From contig NZ_CAXPMC010000009.1 in NCBI RefSeq assembly GCF_964218355.1, positions 62,001 through 126,000 on the forward strand: a stretch of 64,000 bases of DNA. The letters are read 5' to 3'. Position numbers and translations under genes: made by a program. Shown here one piece after another: positions 9,405 through 18,413 of this stretch. Under the pieces are notes generated by a model. The model saw nothing but the letters and a program-made list of their open reading frames with translations. It made no database searches and was not told the DNA's origin. Position 1 is the stretch's first letter. The number at the start of each line of letters is the position of its first letter. The DNA comes from Ferrovibrio sp964218355 (GTDB lineage Bacteria > Pseudomonadota > Alphaproteobacteria > Ferrovibrionales > Ferrovibrionaceae).

Positions 9405-10834
9405 GGGCTTTGCCGCTCGATATCGGGATCATCCATTTCGTCGGCATCGGCGGCATCGGCATGTCGGGCATTGCCGAGGTGATGCACAACCTGGGCTACC
9501 AGGTGCAGGGTTCCGACATCGCCGCCAACTATAACGTCAAGCGCCTGCGCGATCTCGGCATCACCGTTTTCGAAGGCCATCGGGCCGAAAATGTCGAGCA
9601 GGCCGAGGTTCTGGTGATCTCGTCGGCAGTAAAGGCTGACAATCCGGAAGTGAAGGCGGCCCGTGCCCGCCTGATCCCGGTGGTGCGCCGCGCCGAGATG
9701 CTGGGCGAGCTGATGCGCCTGAAATGGGCCATCGCCATTGCCGGCACCCATGGCAAGACCACCACCACCTCGCTGGTTGCCGCCCTGCTGGAGGCGGCCG
9801 GGATGGACCCGACCGTGATCAACGGCGGCATCATCAATGCGTACGGCACCAATGCCCGGCTCGGGGCCGGTGAATGGATGGTGGTCGAGGCCGACGAGAG
9901 CGACGGTACTTTCCTCAAGCTGCCGGCGACGATTGCCGTGGTCACCAATATCGACCCCGAGCATCTTGACCATTATGGCAGCTTCGACAGGGTGCGCGAC
10001 GGTTTCCGTCAGTTCATCGAGAGCATCCCGTTCTACGGCTTCGCCACGTTGTGCATCGACCATCCGGAAGTGCAGGCGATGATCGGCAGGATCACCGACC
10101 GGCGCGTGGTGACCTACGGCTTCTCGCCGCAGGCCGATGTGCGCGCGGTCAACCTGCGTTTCGACAACCGCGGCGCCCATTACGACATCCAGATTGCCGA
10201 CCGCGCCCACACCGCCGTCGAGACCATCACCGGCGTGCACCTGCCGATGTTCGGCCGACATAACGTGCAGAACTCCCTGGTCGTGGCCGCCATCGCCAGC
10301 GAGATGGGCTTTGATGCGGACGTGGTGCGCCGCGCGCTCGGCGGCTTCAAGGGCGTCAAGCGTCGCTTCACCATCACCGGCGAGGCCGGCGGCATTACCG
10401 TGGTCGACGATTACGGCCACCATCCGGTGGAAATCTCCGCCGTGCTGTCGGCCGCCCGCCAGGCCCTGACCGGGCGCGACACCGCCCGGGTGATCGCCGT
10501 GGTGCAGCCGCATCGCTACACCCGCCTGCGCGACCTGTTCGAGGATTTCTGCTCCTGCTTCAACGATGCCGATACGGTGATCGTCGCCGACGTCTATGCC
10601 GCCGGCGAAAACCCGATCGAGGGCGTCAGCCGCGACGCGCTGGTGGAGGGCCTGCGGGTGCGCGGCCATCGCCGGGTGATCGCGCTGCCGGCGCCGGACC
10701 AGCTGGCCGCGATCGTCGCAAAGGAAGCCGTGGCCGGCGACCTCGTGGTCTGCCTCGGTGCCGGCAACATCACCACCTGGGCCAACGCGCTGCCGGGCGA
10801 GCTGCAGGCGCTGCTGGGCAGGGGGGCGGCATGA
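9401..10834 (+). CDS. murC: UDP-MurNAc:L-alanine ligase MurC
   Basis: First Mur ligase, adding L-alanine to UDP-MurNAc in the cytoplasm. The ATG at 9401 overlaps the murG stop (ATGA) and yields 477 residues starting with the UDP-binding motif FVGIGGIGMSGIAEV. The ATP loop AGTHGKTTTTSL is near residue 115, and DDYGHHPVEI near residue 335 is the Mur ligase C-terminal signature. The frame is open upstream into murG, but that extension has no family sequence. Confidence 0.96.
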   Translation: MRALPLDIGIIHFVGIGGIGMSGIAEVMHNLGYQVQGSDIAANYNVKRLRDLGITVFEGHRAENVEQAEVLVISSAVKADNPEVKAARARLIPVVRRAEMLGELMRLKWAIAIAGTHGKTTTTSLVAALLEAAGMDPTVINGGIINAYGTNARLGAGEWMVVEADESDGTFLKLPATIAVVTNIDPEHLDHYGSFDRVRDGFRQFIESIPFYGFATLCIDHPEVQAMIGRITDRRVVTYGFSPQADVRAVNLRFDNRGAHYDIQIADRAHTAVETITGVHLPMFGRHNVQNSLVVAAIASEMGFDADVVRRALGGFKGVKRRFTITGEAGGITVVDDYGHHPVEISAVLSAARQALTGRDTARVIAVVQPHRYTRLRDLFEDFCSCFNDADTVIVADVYAAGENPIEGVSRDALVEGLRVRGHRRVIALPAPDQLAAIVAKEAVAGDLVVCLGAGNITTWANALPGELQALLGRGAA

Positions 10835-11772
10835 TGGCGGCGGCGCAGCTCCGGCCGGACGACCTGATCGCACGGCTGCCGCCGTTGCGCGGTCGCCTGG
10901 CCGTGCAGGCGCCGCTGGCCGATGTGACCTGGTTCCGCGTCGGCGGCCCGGCGGAAGTGATGTTCCGCCCGGCCGACCGCGAGGATCTGGTCGCGTTCCT
11001 GAAGAACCGGCCGGCCGATGTGCCGGTCACCGTGCTCGGCGTCGGTTCCAATACGCTGGTGCGCGACGGCGGCATCCCCGGTGTGGTGATCCGGCTGGGG
11101 CGGGGTTTCGTCGAGGTGACGGCCGAAGGCGACGAGATTGTTGCCGGTGCCGGTGCGCCCGATGTGAATGTGGCGATGACCGCGCAGCGCGCCGGCATTG
11201 CCGGGCTTGAATTCCTGCGCGGCATTCCCGGCACCATCGGCGGCGGCCTGCGCATGAATGCCGGCGCCTATGGCCGCGAGTTCCGCGACGTGCTGGTCTG
11301 GGCCGAGGCACTCGACCCCCAGGGTAACCTGCACCGCCTGTCGCCCGCCGATATGGGCTTCTCCTATCGCCATTGCGGCGTGCCGGAGGACTGGATTTTC
11401 ATTGCCTGCCGGCTGAAGGGCACGGCCGGCGATCCGGCGGCGATCCAGACCCGCATGGACGAGATCCAGGCCGCGCGCGAGGGCAGCCAGCCGATCCGCT
11501 CGCGCACCGGCGGCTCGACCTTCGCCAACCCGGAAGGGCACAAGGCCTGGCAGCTGATCGATGCCGCCGGCTGCCGCGGCCTCGTCGTCGGCGATGCCCA
11601 GGTCTCCGAGCAGCATTGCAACTTCCTGATCAACCGCGGCGGTGCCACGGCCGCCGATCTCGAAATGCTGGGCGAGACCGTGCGCCGGCGGGTGAAGGAC
11701 AGCAGCGGTGTCAGCCTGCGCTGGGAAATCCGCCGCATTGGTGTGCAGAAGGGCGAGGGCAGCCATGAGTAA
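10831..11772 (+). CDS. murB: UDP-N-acetylenolpyruvoylglucosamine reductase MurB
   Basis: FAD enzyme that reduces UDP-GlcNAc-enolpyruvate to UDP-MurNAc with NADPH. The 313 residues include the FAD/PCMH motif GVGSNTLVRDGGIPGVVI near residue 70, RGIPGTIGGGLRMNAGAYG near residue 130, and GSTFANPEGHKAW, whose serine is in the proton-donor position. It overlaps murC and ddl by a few bases. Confidence 0.95.
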   Translation: MMAAAQLRPDDLIARLPPLRGRLAVQAPLADVTWFRVGGPAEVMFRPADREDLVAFLKNRPADVPVTVLGVGSNTLVRDGGIPGVVIRLGRGFVEVTAEGDEIVAGAGAPDVNVAMTAQRAGIAGLEFLRGIPGTIGGGLRMNAGAYGREFRDVLVWAEALDPQGNLHRLSPADMGFSYRHCGVPEDWIFIACRLKGTAGDPAAIQTRMDEIQAAREGSQPIRSRTGGSTFANPEGHKAWQLIDAAGCRGLVVGDAQVSEQHCNFLINRGGATAADLEMLGETVRRRVKDSSGVSLRWEIRRIGVQKGEGSHE

Positions 11773-12682
11773 GCAGCATGTGGCGGTCCTGATGGGCGGC
11801 TGGTCGTCGGAGCGTGAGGTCTCGCTGACCTCCGGCCGTGCCTGCGCGAAGGCCCTGCGCGAGGAAGGCTTCGCCGTCAGCGAGATCGATGTCGGCCGCG
11901 ACATCGCCGAACAGCTGGCGAAGGTCAGGCCCGATGTCGCCTTCAATGCGCTGCATGGCCCCTTCGGCGAGGATGGCTGCGTGCAGGGCCTGCTGGAGGT
12001 GATGGGCATTCCCTATACCCATTCCGGCGTGATGGCCTCGGCGCTGGCAATGAACAAGCCGATGGCCAAGGATATATGGCGCAGCCACGGTCTGCCGCTG
12101 GCCGAGGGCAAGGTCGTGCATCGCTCGGCTTTCTTGGCCGGGCCGGTGATGCAGCACCCATACGTGATCAAGCCGCTCAACGAGGGCAGCTCGGTCGGCG
12201 TGCATATCGTCTTCGAGAACGACAATTACCAGCCGCAGGACGATGCCGACTGGAAATTCGGCGAGCATGTGCTGGTCGAGCGCTACATCCCTGGCCGCGA
12301 GATCCAGGTTGCCGTGCTGGGCGACCGGGTGCTCGGCGCCATCGAGATCCGCGCTCATGGCCGTTTCTACGATTACGAAGCCAAATACACCGACGGCAAG
12401 GCCACCCATCTGATGCCGGCGCCGGTTCACCGGGATGTCTATGACGAGATCTGCGTCCAGGCCCTGAAGGCGCACCAGCTGCTGGGCTGCCGCGGTGCCA
12501 CGCGGTCGGACTGGCGTTACGACGACACTGCCGGCGAGCCGGGCCGTTTCTACCTGCTCGAGATCAATACCCAGCCGGGCATGACGCCGCTGTCGCTGGT
12601 GCCGGAAATCGCCGCCCATGGCGGCATCTCGTTCGGCCAGCTGGTGCGCTGGATGGTGGAGGATGCCTCATGCGGTCGCTGA
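11765..12682 (+). CDS. ddl: D-alanine:D-alanine ligase (DdlB type)
   Basis: ATP-grasp ligase that makes the D-Ala-D-Ala dipeptide used by MurF. The ATG at 11765 overlaps the murB stop and gives 305 residues beginning with the family motif VAVLMGGWSSEREVSL. The substrate motif NEGSSVGV is near residue 139, and EINTQPGMTPLSLVPE near residue 266 carries the Mg-binding Glu and Asn. The stop overlaps ftsQ by 13 nt. Confidence 0.96.
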   Translation: MSKQHVAVLMGGWSSEREVSLTSGRACAKALREEGFAVSEIDVGRDIAEQLAKVRPDVAFNALHGPFGEDGCVQGLLEVMGIPYTHSGVMASALAMNKPMAKDIWRSHGLPLAEGKVVHRSAFLAGPVMQHPYVIKPLNEGSSVGVHIVFENDNYQPQDDADWKFGEHVLVERYIPGREIQVAVLGDRVLGAIEIRAHGRFYDYEAKYTDGKATHLMPAPVHRDVYDEICVQALKAHQLLGCRGATRSDWRYDDTAGEPGRFYLLEINTQPGMTPLSLVPEIAAHGGISFGQLVRWMVEDASCGR

Positions 12683-13605
12683 TCGTGCTGCCGGAAGACC
12701 GCCCCTGCGCCCCCTGCGCGCCGACCCTGCCGCCGCCACGACCGAAGGGCTATTGCCGGCCGCTGCCGCCGGCGCGCCGCAAGCCGCGCTCGGTGTTCTG
12801 GCGCCGCATCCGCTGGGGTCTTCTGGCCGTGCTGCTGGCCGGCACCATCGGCGGCGGCACCTTCGCCTGGTTCCAGACCGACCTGCCGGCGCAGGCCCGG
12901 CTGGCGCTGCAGCAGGCGATGGGCAAGGCGGGTGCCAATGTCGACCTGCGGGTCGGCGAGGTGAATCTGCGCGGGCGCAGACATGCCCCGCTGGAAATGC
13001 TGGCCGCCGCCGTCGAGGTCGAGCGCGGCGATCCGATCCTGTCGCTGGACCTGGATTCCCTGCGGCGCCGGCTGGAGACGATCGGCTGGGTCCGGCAGGC
13101 CACCGTCTGGCGCCAGCTGCCCGACACCCTGCATATCGAGATCGAGGAGCGCGAGCCTTTCGCCCGCTGGCAGATCGATGGCCGCGTCTATCTCGTGGAC
13201 GAGGATGGCCGGGTGCTGCAGGAGATCGACCAGGCGGATTTCGCCGGTCTGCTGCTGCTGGTGGGGGCCGGCGCTTCCGACAAGGCCCATGACCTGATGG
13301 CGATGCTGCAGACCGATCCGCTGCTGGCCGGCCATGTGGTGGCGGCGATCCGCCTGCGCGGCCGGCGCTGGGACATCCAGTTCGACAATGGCGTCGTCGC
13401 CCGGCTGCCGGAGGAGAATCCGGAGGCGGCCTGGGCGCGGCTGGCGGCACTGGAAAAGAACGAGGGCCTGCTGCGGCGCGACATCGTGATGGTCGACCTG
13501 CGGCTCGAGGATCGCCTGATCGTGCGGCTGAGCCCGGAGGCCGAGGCCGCCGCCGCCGCGAACCAGGCCGCGCCTGCAAAGAAAACGCCGGGGAAGCGGA
13601 CATGA
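12670..13605 (+). CDS. ftsQ: Cell division protein FtsQ
   Basis: Bitopic division protein that links cytoplasmic and periplasmic divisome parts. The 311 residues have a Pro/Arg-rich cytoplasmic segment, one membrane helix around residues 45-66 (GLLAVLLAGTIGGGTFAWF), a POTRA domain (approx. 90-160, including IGWVRQATVWRQLPDTLHIE) and the FtsQ beta domain. It is positioned between ddl and ftsA as usual and begins inside ddl. Confidence 0.93.
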   Translation: MRSLIVLPEDRPCAPCAPTLPPPRPKGYCRPLPPARRKPRSVFWRRIRWGLLAVLLAGTIGGGTFAWFQTDLPAQARLALQQAMGKAGANVDLRVGEVNLRGRRHAPLEMLAAAVEVERGDPILSLDLDSLRRRLETIGWVRQATVWRQLPDTLHIEIEEREPFARWQIDGRVYLVDEDGRVLQEIDQADFAGLLLLVGAGASDKAHDLMAMLQTDPLLAGHVVAAIRLRGRRWDIQFDNGVVARLPEENPEAAWARLAALEKNEGLLRRDIVMVDLRLEDRLIVRLSPEAEAAAAANQAAPAKKTPGKRT

Positions 13606-13638
13606 CGTCGCATACCGGCAACGAGGGGAAGTAGGATC

Positions 13639-14880
13639 ATGGCGGTTTCGCGCAGCGGACTGATAGCCGCGCTGGATGTCGGGTCGTCCAAGGTATGCTG
13701 CTTCATCGCGCGGGCCGATGCCGGCACGCTGCGGGTGATCGGTATCGGCCACCAGCTGTCGCGCGGCCTGCGCAACGGCAATGTCATCGACATGGACGGC
13801 GCCGAACAGTCGATCCGGGCGGCGGTGGAAACCGCCGAACGGATGTGCGGCGAGACCATCCGCGACGTCTATGTCAGCATCAATGCTGGCAACCCGCAGT
13901 CGCTGACCGTCGGGGTCGAGGTCGCCATCGACGGGCACGAGGTCACCGAGCACGATGTCGGCCTGGTCCTCGACCAGGGCCGCCGGCACGAGCATCCGGG
14001 CGACCGCGAGGTGATCCACTCGATTCCGGTCGGCTACACCATCGACGGCTCGCGCGGCATCAAGGACCCGCGCGGCATGGCCTGCGAGCGGCTGGGTGTG
14101 AACATGCACATCATCACCGCCGGGGCCGGCCCGCTGCGCAACCTGTCGACCTGCGTCGCCCGCGGGCATCTGCGTATTGCCGGCCGGGTGGTGGCACCGT
14201 TCGCCGCCGGGCTGGCCTGCCTGGTCGAGGACGAGATGGACCTCGGCGTCACCCTGATCGACATGGGCGGAGGCACCACCAGCCTGGCGGTGTTCTACGA
14301 CGGCCAGCTGGTGCATGTGGACGTGGTGCCGCTGGGCGGCGCCCATGTCACCAACGACATCGCCCGCGGCCTGTCCACCCCGCTGGCCCATGCCGAGCGG
14401 CTGAAGACCCTGTACGGCACCGTGCTGCCGAGTCCGTCGGACGATACCGAGACCATCGACGTGCCCCAGGTCGGCGAGACCGACGAGCATGCCCATAACC
14501 AGGTGCCGCGCTCGATCCTGACCGGCATCATCAAGCCGCGACTCGAGGAGACGCTCGAGCAGGTGCGCGAGCGTCTCGCACAATCCGGATTCGAGAAGCT
14601 GGCAGGCCGCCGGGTCGTGCTGACCGGCGGTGCCAGCCAGCTGCAGGGCGTGCGCGAACTGGCCGCCCGCATTCTCGACAAACAGGTCCGGCTGGGCCGC
14701 CCCATCCGTGTGGGCGGACTGGCCGAGGCGACCGGTGGCCCGGCCTTCTCGGCCTGCGCCGGGCTTCTCTCATATGCGCAGCAACAGGGAGCGGAGCGCA
14801 TGATCCGCCTGCCCGAACCGGAGCCCGCACCGCATGGTGCGATCGCGCGAATCGGCCGCTGGCTGCGCGCGAATTTCTGA
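13639..14880 (+). CDS. ftsA: Cell division protein FtsA
   Basis: Actin-like ATPase that tethers FtsZ to the membrane. The 413 residues carry the phosphate motif DVGSSKVC at residue 13, the SHS2 (1C) domain, DMGGGTTSLAVF near residue 210 and GGASQLQGV near residue 330. The last residues (IARIGRWLRANF) form the amphipathic membrane-targeting helix expected of FtsA. The start is 33 nt after ftsQ. Confidence 0.96.
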   Translation: MAVSRSGLIAALDVGSSKVCCFIARADAGTLRVIGIGHQLSRGLRNGNVIDMDGAEQSIRAAVETAERMCGETIRDVYVSINAGNPQSLTVGVEVAIDGHEVTEHDVGLVLDQGRRHEHPGDREVIHSIPVGYTIDGSRGIKDPRGMACERLGVNMHIITAGAGPLRNLSTCVARGHLRIAGRVVAPFAAGLACLVEDEMDLGVTLIDMGGGTTSLAVFYDGQLVHVDVVPLGGAHVTNDIARGLSTPLAHAERLKTLYGTVLPSPSDDTETIDVPQVGETDEHAHNQVPRSILTGIIKPRLEETLEQVRERLAQSGFEKLAGRRVVLTGGASQLQGVRELAARILDKQVRLGRPIRVGGLAEATGGPAFSACAGLLSYAQQQGAERMIRLPEPEPAPHGAIARIGRWLRANF

Positions 14881-14943
14881 CCGCATGGCAAGGACGCCAA
14901 ACACGATGATCGAAATGATCAGCATCCATGCGGTTTGCGAAAC

Positions 14944-14965
14944 GTCGCTTGCATCGCGAAGCGAC
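14944..14965 (+). other. Stem-loop in the ftsZ leader
   Basis: Perfect 7-bp stem (GTCGCTT/AAGCGAC) with a 9-nt loop, 35 nt before the ftsZ start, in the only sizeable gap (120 nt) of the ftsQAZ segment. No U-run follows, so it is not an intrinsic terminator. It could shape the ftsZ leader or an internal processing point; the role is inferred only from position. Confidence 0.4.
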
Positions 14966-15000
14966 TTTGGTCATTGCAATGGTTAACCCTGGAGGAGAAC

Positions 15001-16707
15001 ATGGGTATCAATCTTAGCATGCCGACCACGCGGGAGCTGAAGCCCCGCATCGTCGTCTTCGGCGTCGGCGGGGCCGGCGGCAACGCCGTGAACAACATGA
15101 TCAACGCCCAGCTCGAGGGCGTCGAGTTCGTGGCGGCCAATACCGACGCGCAGTCGATCAACATGTCGCTGACCGAACGGCGCATCCAGCTCGGGGTCGG
15201 CCTGACCCAGGGCCTGGGCTGCGGCGCCAAGCCGGATGTTGGCCGGGCGGCGGCAGAGGAATCGATCGAGCAGATCGTCGAGCACCTGCAGGGCTGCCAC
15301 ATGGCCTTCGTCGCTGCCGGCATGGGCGGCGGCACCGGCACCGGCGCCGCCCCGGTGATCGCCCGGGCTGCCAAGGAAATGGGCATCCTGACCGTCGGCG
15401 TGGTCACCAAGCCCTTCTCCTTCGAGGGCAGCCAGCGCATGCGCCTGGCCGATGCCGGCATCCGCGAGCTGCAGGAATATGTCGACACCCTGATCATCAT
15501 CCCGAACCAGAACCTGTTCCGGGTCGCCAACGAGAAGACCACCTTCGCGGATGCCTTCAAGATGGCCGACAACGTGCTGCAGTCGGGCGTGCGCGGCATC
15601 ACCGACCTGATGGTGATGCCGGGCCTGATCAACCTCGATTTCGCCGATGTCCGTTCGGTGATGAGCGAGATGGGCAAGGCGATGATGGGCACCGGCGAGG
15701 CCGATGGCGATCATCGCGCCATCGAGGCAGCCGAGCGGGCGATTGCCAACCCGCTGCTGGACGACATCTCGATGAAGGGCGCCCGCGGCGTGCTGATCAA
15801 CATCACCGGCGGCCCCGACCTGACCCTGTTCGAGGTGGACGAGGCGGCCAACCGCATCCGCGAGGAGGTCGATCCCGAGGCCAATATCATCGTCGGCTCG
15901 ACGCTGGATGCCAATATGGAAGGCCGCATGCGGGTTTCCGTGGTGGCCACCGGCATCGATGCCGCCGCCCAGGCGGAGCAGAAGCCGCAGGCCACCCCGG
16001 CTTTGCGGCTGGTGACCCCGCCGCAGGCCAAGCCGGTGAATTTCGGTGCCGCCGCGCCGAAGCCGGCGATGCCGCCGGCAGCCATGCAGCCGGCGACCGG
16101 CCAGTCCGTCCCGGCCACCATGGCGGCCCAGCCGGTTTCCGCCGGCGCCACCGCCCTGGCGATGCCGGAGCCGGTTGCCATTGCGGCGCCGGCCGGCGAC
16201 GACCTGCCGGCGCCGGGCCAGCTGCCGGCCGGCCTCGAAGCCCCGCTGGCCGACCCGGTCACCACCCCGGTCCAGCCGATCAACTTCGATGCGCCGCCGC
16301 CGGCCGCCCGGCCTTTCGCCGCCGAACTGGCAGCGGAAGCCGCCGCCACCGGCCATTTCGTGCCGCCGCCGGCCCAGCCGATGCCGCCGCGGACGGCCGG
16401 GACCGCTGCCGGCCAGCCGGACCCCTTCGCCGAGGCGGACATGGTCAACCGTCCGGCCGAGCCGCGCCGCAAGCTCGGCCTGTTTGAGCGGATCACCGGG
16501 GCGGCCCGTGCCGAGCCGGCCCGCCATGCCGAGCCGCAATTTGCCCGCCAGCCGGCCGCGCCGGCACCGGCGGCAATGCCGGAGGCTGTGCCGGCGCCCC
16601 GGCAGACCGATCTGGGGTTGCTGGGCGGGGCTGAACGGCCGGCGCCCGCGCGGCCGCAGGACGACCTGCTGGACATCCCGGCCTTCCTGCGCCGGCAGGC
16701 CAACTGA
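15001..16707 (+). CDS. ftsZ: Cell division protein FtsZ
   Basis: Tubulin-like GTPase that forms the Z-ring. The ATG at 15001 is preceded by a strong GGAGGAG ribosome site (14991-14997). The 568 residues comprise the GTPase core with GGAGGNAV, the tubulin signature GGGTGTGAAPV near residue 107 and the T7 loop NLDFADVRSV near residue 210. A long Pro/Ala-rich linker (about 330-550) follows, then the C-terminal peptide DDLLDIPAFLRRQAN that binds FtsA and other partners. The long linker is typical of Alphaproteobacteria. Confidence 0.97.
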   Translation: MGINLSMPTTRELKPRIVVFGVGGAGGNAVNNMINAQLEGVEFVAANTDAQSINMSLTERRIQLGVGLTQGLGCGAKPDVGRAAAEESIEQIVEHLQGCHMAFVAAGMGGGTGTGAAPVIARAAKEMGILTVGVVTKPFSFEGSQRMRLADAGIRELQEYVDTLIIIPNQNLFRVANEKTTFADAFKMADNVLQSGVRGITDLMVMPGLINLDFADVRSVMSEMGKAMMGTGEADGDHRAIEAAERAIANPLLDDISMKGARGVLINITGGPDLTLFEVDEAANRIREEVDPEANIIVGSTLDANMEGRMRVSVVATGIDAAAQAEQKPQATPALRLVTPPQAKPVNFGAAAPKPAMPPAAMQPATGQSVPATMAAQPVSAGATALAMPEPVAIAAPAGDDLPAPGQLPAGLEAPLADPVTTPVQPINFDAPPPAARPFAAELAAEAAATGHFVPPPAQPMPPRTAGTAAGQPDPFAEADMVNRPAEPRRKLGLFERITGAARAEPARHAEPQFARQPAAPAPAAMPEAVPAPRQTDLGLLGGAERPAPARPQDDLLDIPAFLRRQAN

Positions 16708-16788
16708 GGGACGAAAAGCGCCGCCGGGGCAGACGGTTATCCTGTTTCGGCAGCGTTACAGTTAGAAACAGAGAGTGATTTGTTGTTG

Positions 16789-16828
16789 CCGGGGGTGGTT
16801 GCTACAACCATCCCCGGTTTCTGTTTTT
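16789..16828 (+). terminator. Intrinsic terminator after ftsZ
   Basis: A 13-bp stem (left arm 16789-16801, right arm 16805-16817, one G:U pair, 3-nt loop CTA) is followed by a T-rich stretch with five consecutive Ts. It lies 81 nt after the ftsZ stop and before lpxC, so most dcw transcription should end here. A second inverted repeat (CTGTTTC/GAAACAG, 16742-16771) lies just upstream. Confidence 0.8.
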
Positions 16829-16873
16829 ACGGGCCGCCCCGATTCGCCGGCGGCCCCCTCGAGGAGCAGCCGC

Positions 16874-17842
16874 GTGGCCCATACCGGCAAGATCGCCCAG
16901 AAGACCCTGAAGAACCGGATCAAGTGTTCGGGGATCGGACTGCATAGCGGGGCGATGGTGCATATGGTGCTGAACCCGGCCGCGCCGGATACCGGCGTGG
17001 TGTTCCGCCGCACCGATCTTCCCGGCCAGCCGCTGATCCGCGCGAAGCATGACCAGGTCACCGACCTGCGCATGTGCACCACGGTCGCCGCCGGTGAAGG
17101 CATCGCGGTCGGCACCGTCGAGCATCTGATGGCCGCGCTGGCGGGCCTGGGCGTCGACAACGTGCTGATCGACATCGACGGCCCGGAAGTGCCGGTGATG
17201 GACGGCTCCTCCGCGCCCTTCGTGTTCCTGATCGAATGCGCCGACCTGATCGACCAGGTGGCGCCGCGCCGCTACCTGAAGATTCTGAAGAAGGTCGAGG
17301 TGCGCGACGGCGAGGCGAGTGCCGCCCTGCTGCCCGCCGAAGGCTTTGCCATCGATTTCGAGATCGAATTCGCCAACAAGATGATCGGCCGCCAGAGCGC
17401 GGCCTTCCATCTGGAGCCGGGCCGCTTCAAGGCCGATATCGCCCGTGCCCGCACCTTCGGTTTCGTGCAGGAAGTCGAGCAGCTGCGCGCCATGGGCCTG
17501 GCCCGCGGCGGGTCGCTGGAGAATGCCGTGGTGCTCGGCCATGACCGCATCCTCAACGATGACGGCCTGCGCTACGATGATGAATTCGTCCGCCACAAGA
17601 TTCTCGACGCCCTGGGCGACCTGTATCTGGCCGGCGCGCCGCTGATCGGCCGCTACGAGGGCCGCCGCTCCGGCCATGCCCTGAACAACCGGCTGCTGAA
17701 GGCGCTGTTTGCCGACAGCGCGGCCTTCGCCTGGACCACCCATGCCAAGGGCCGCGAGCCGGCCCGCGACATGCCCCGCCTGCTGCCGGCGGCCGATATC
17801 GGCACCGGGCTGCATCCGGCGGTGGCCGACGCGTCCCACTGA
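16874..17842 (+). CDS. lpxC: UDP-3-O-acyl-N-acetylglucosamine deacetylase LpxC
   Basis: Zinc deacetylase performing the committed step of lipid A synthesis. I chose GTG at 16874: GAGGAG (16861-16866) lies 7 nt upstream and the protein then starts just before the conserved CSGIGLHSG. The 322 residues contain the zinc ligands in VEHLMAALAGLGVDN (His) and HKILDALGD (His and Asp), and the later catalytic His in GHALNNRLLKAL. It is flanked by terminators on both sides, so it is probably its own transcription unit. Confidence 0.95.
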   Translation: MAHTGKIAQKTLKNRIKCSGIGLHSGAMVHMVLNPAAPDTGVVFRRTDLPGQPLIRAKHDQVTDLRMCTTVAAGEGIAVGTVEHLMAALAGLGVDNVLIDIDGPEVPVMDGSSAPFVFLIECADLIDQVAPRRYLKILKKVEVRDGEASAALLPAEGFAIDFEIEFANKMIGRQSAAFHLEPGRFKADIARARTFGFVQEVEQLRAMGLARGGSLENAVVLGHDRILNDDGLRYDDEFVRHKILDALGDLYLAGAPLIGRYEGRRSGHALNNRLLKALFADSAAFAWTTHAKGREPARDMPRLLPAADIGTGLHPAVADASH

Positions 17843-17867
17843 CCGGCTGACCTGCCGCCCTGCATGG

Positions 17868-17897
17868 AAGCCCCGCCCAAGCGGGGCTTTTTCTTTT
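17868..17897 (+). terminator. Intrinsic terminator of lpxC
   Basis: A 9-bp stem (AAGCCCCGC/GCGGGGCTT) with loop CCAA is followed by T-rich sequence TTTCTTTT. It lies 26 nt beyond the lpxC stop. Confidence 0.9.
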
Positions 17898-17921
17898 GGC
17901 GGATGAAATCGCCCGGCGCAT

Positions 17922-17953
17922 AAAAAAACGCCGCCGGGATTTCCCCGACGGCG
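17922..17953 (-). terminator. Intrinsic terminator of the XRE regulator (minus strand)
   Basis: On the minus strand a 10-bp stem (17929-17938 with 17944-17953, one G:U pair) with a 5-nt loop is followed by seven Ts (the A-run 17922-17928 on the plus strand). It lies 47 nt past the stop of the minus-strand HTH gene, back to back with the lpxC terminator. Confidence 0.88.
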
Positions 17954-17999
17954 CTGGACGCCGAACCTCGCGGTCCGGAAGGCGGATGGCTGCCGCTGG

Positions 18000-18413
18000 T
18001 CAGTTGCCGGTGACGGGAAGGCCGGCCTCGCCGGTCTCCTCGTCCTTGTAGCGGCTGGCAATGCTCTTGATCAGGCCGGCCACGGCCGAGCGGATCGTGG
18101 TGTCCTCGATGTCGCTGAAATTGCGCACCAGCTCGATGGTCGAACGGTTCTTGCCGCCATGCTCCATCGGACGGCTTTCCAGCGTGTCCTTCAGGCCGTC
18201 GAAGAAATAGGCCATGTCGACATTCAGGCGCTGGGCGATCTCGAACAGGCGGCCGGCGCTGACACGGTTGGCGCCGGTCTCGTATTTCTGGACCTGCTGG
18301 TAGGAAATCTTCAGCGAGTTGGCGAGTTCCTCCTGGGTCAGGCCCAGTTCGGTCCGGCGCGACCGGATCCGCTCGCCGACATACTCGTCAACACGCGTGG
18401 CAATCTTTCCCAT
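18000..18413 (-). CDS. XRE-family HTH transcriptional regulator
   Basis: A 137-residue DNA-binding protein with an N-terminal Cro/CI-type helix-turn-helix (approx. residues 12-68; RSRRTELGLTQEELANSLK then YQQVQKYETGANRVSAGRL). The C-terminal half (ELVRNFSDIEDTTIRSAVAGL) resembles the short tail common in alphaproteobacterial XRE regulators. It is monocistronic, convergent to lpxC and ended by its own terminator. Its target is not evident from the window. Confidence 0.9.
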   Translation of the reverse strand: MGKIATRVDEYVGERIRSRRTELGLTQEELANSLKISYQQVQKYETGANRVSAGRLFEIAQRLNVDMAYFFDGLKDTLESRPMEHGGKNRSTIELVRNFSDIEDTTIRSAVAGLIKSIASRYKDEETGEAGLPVTGN

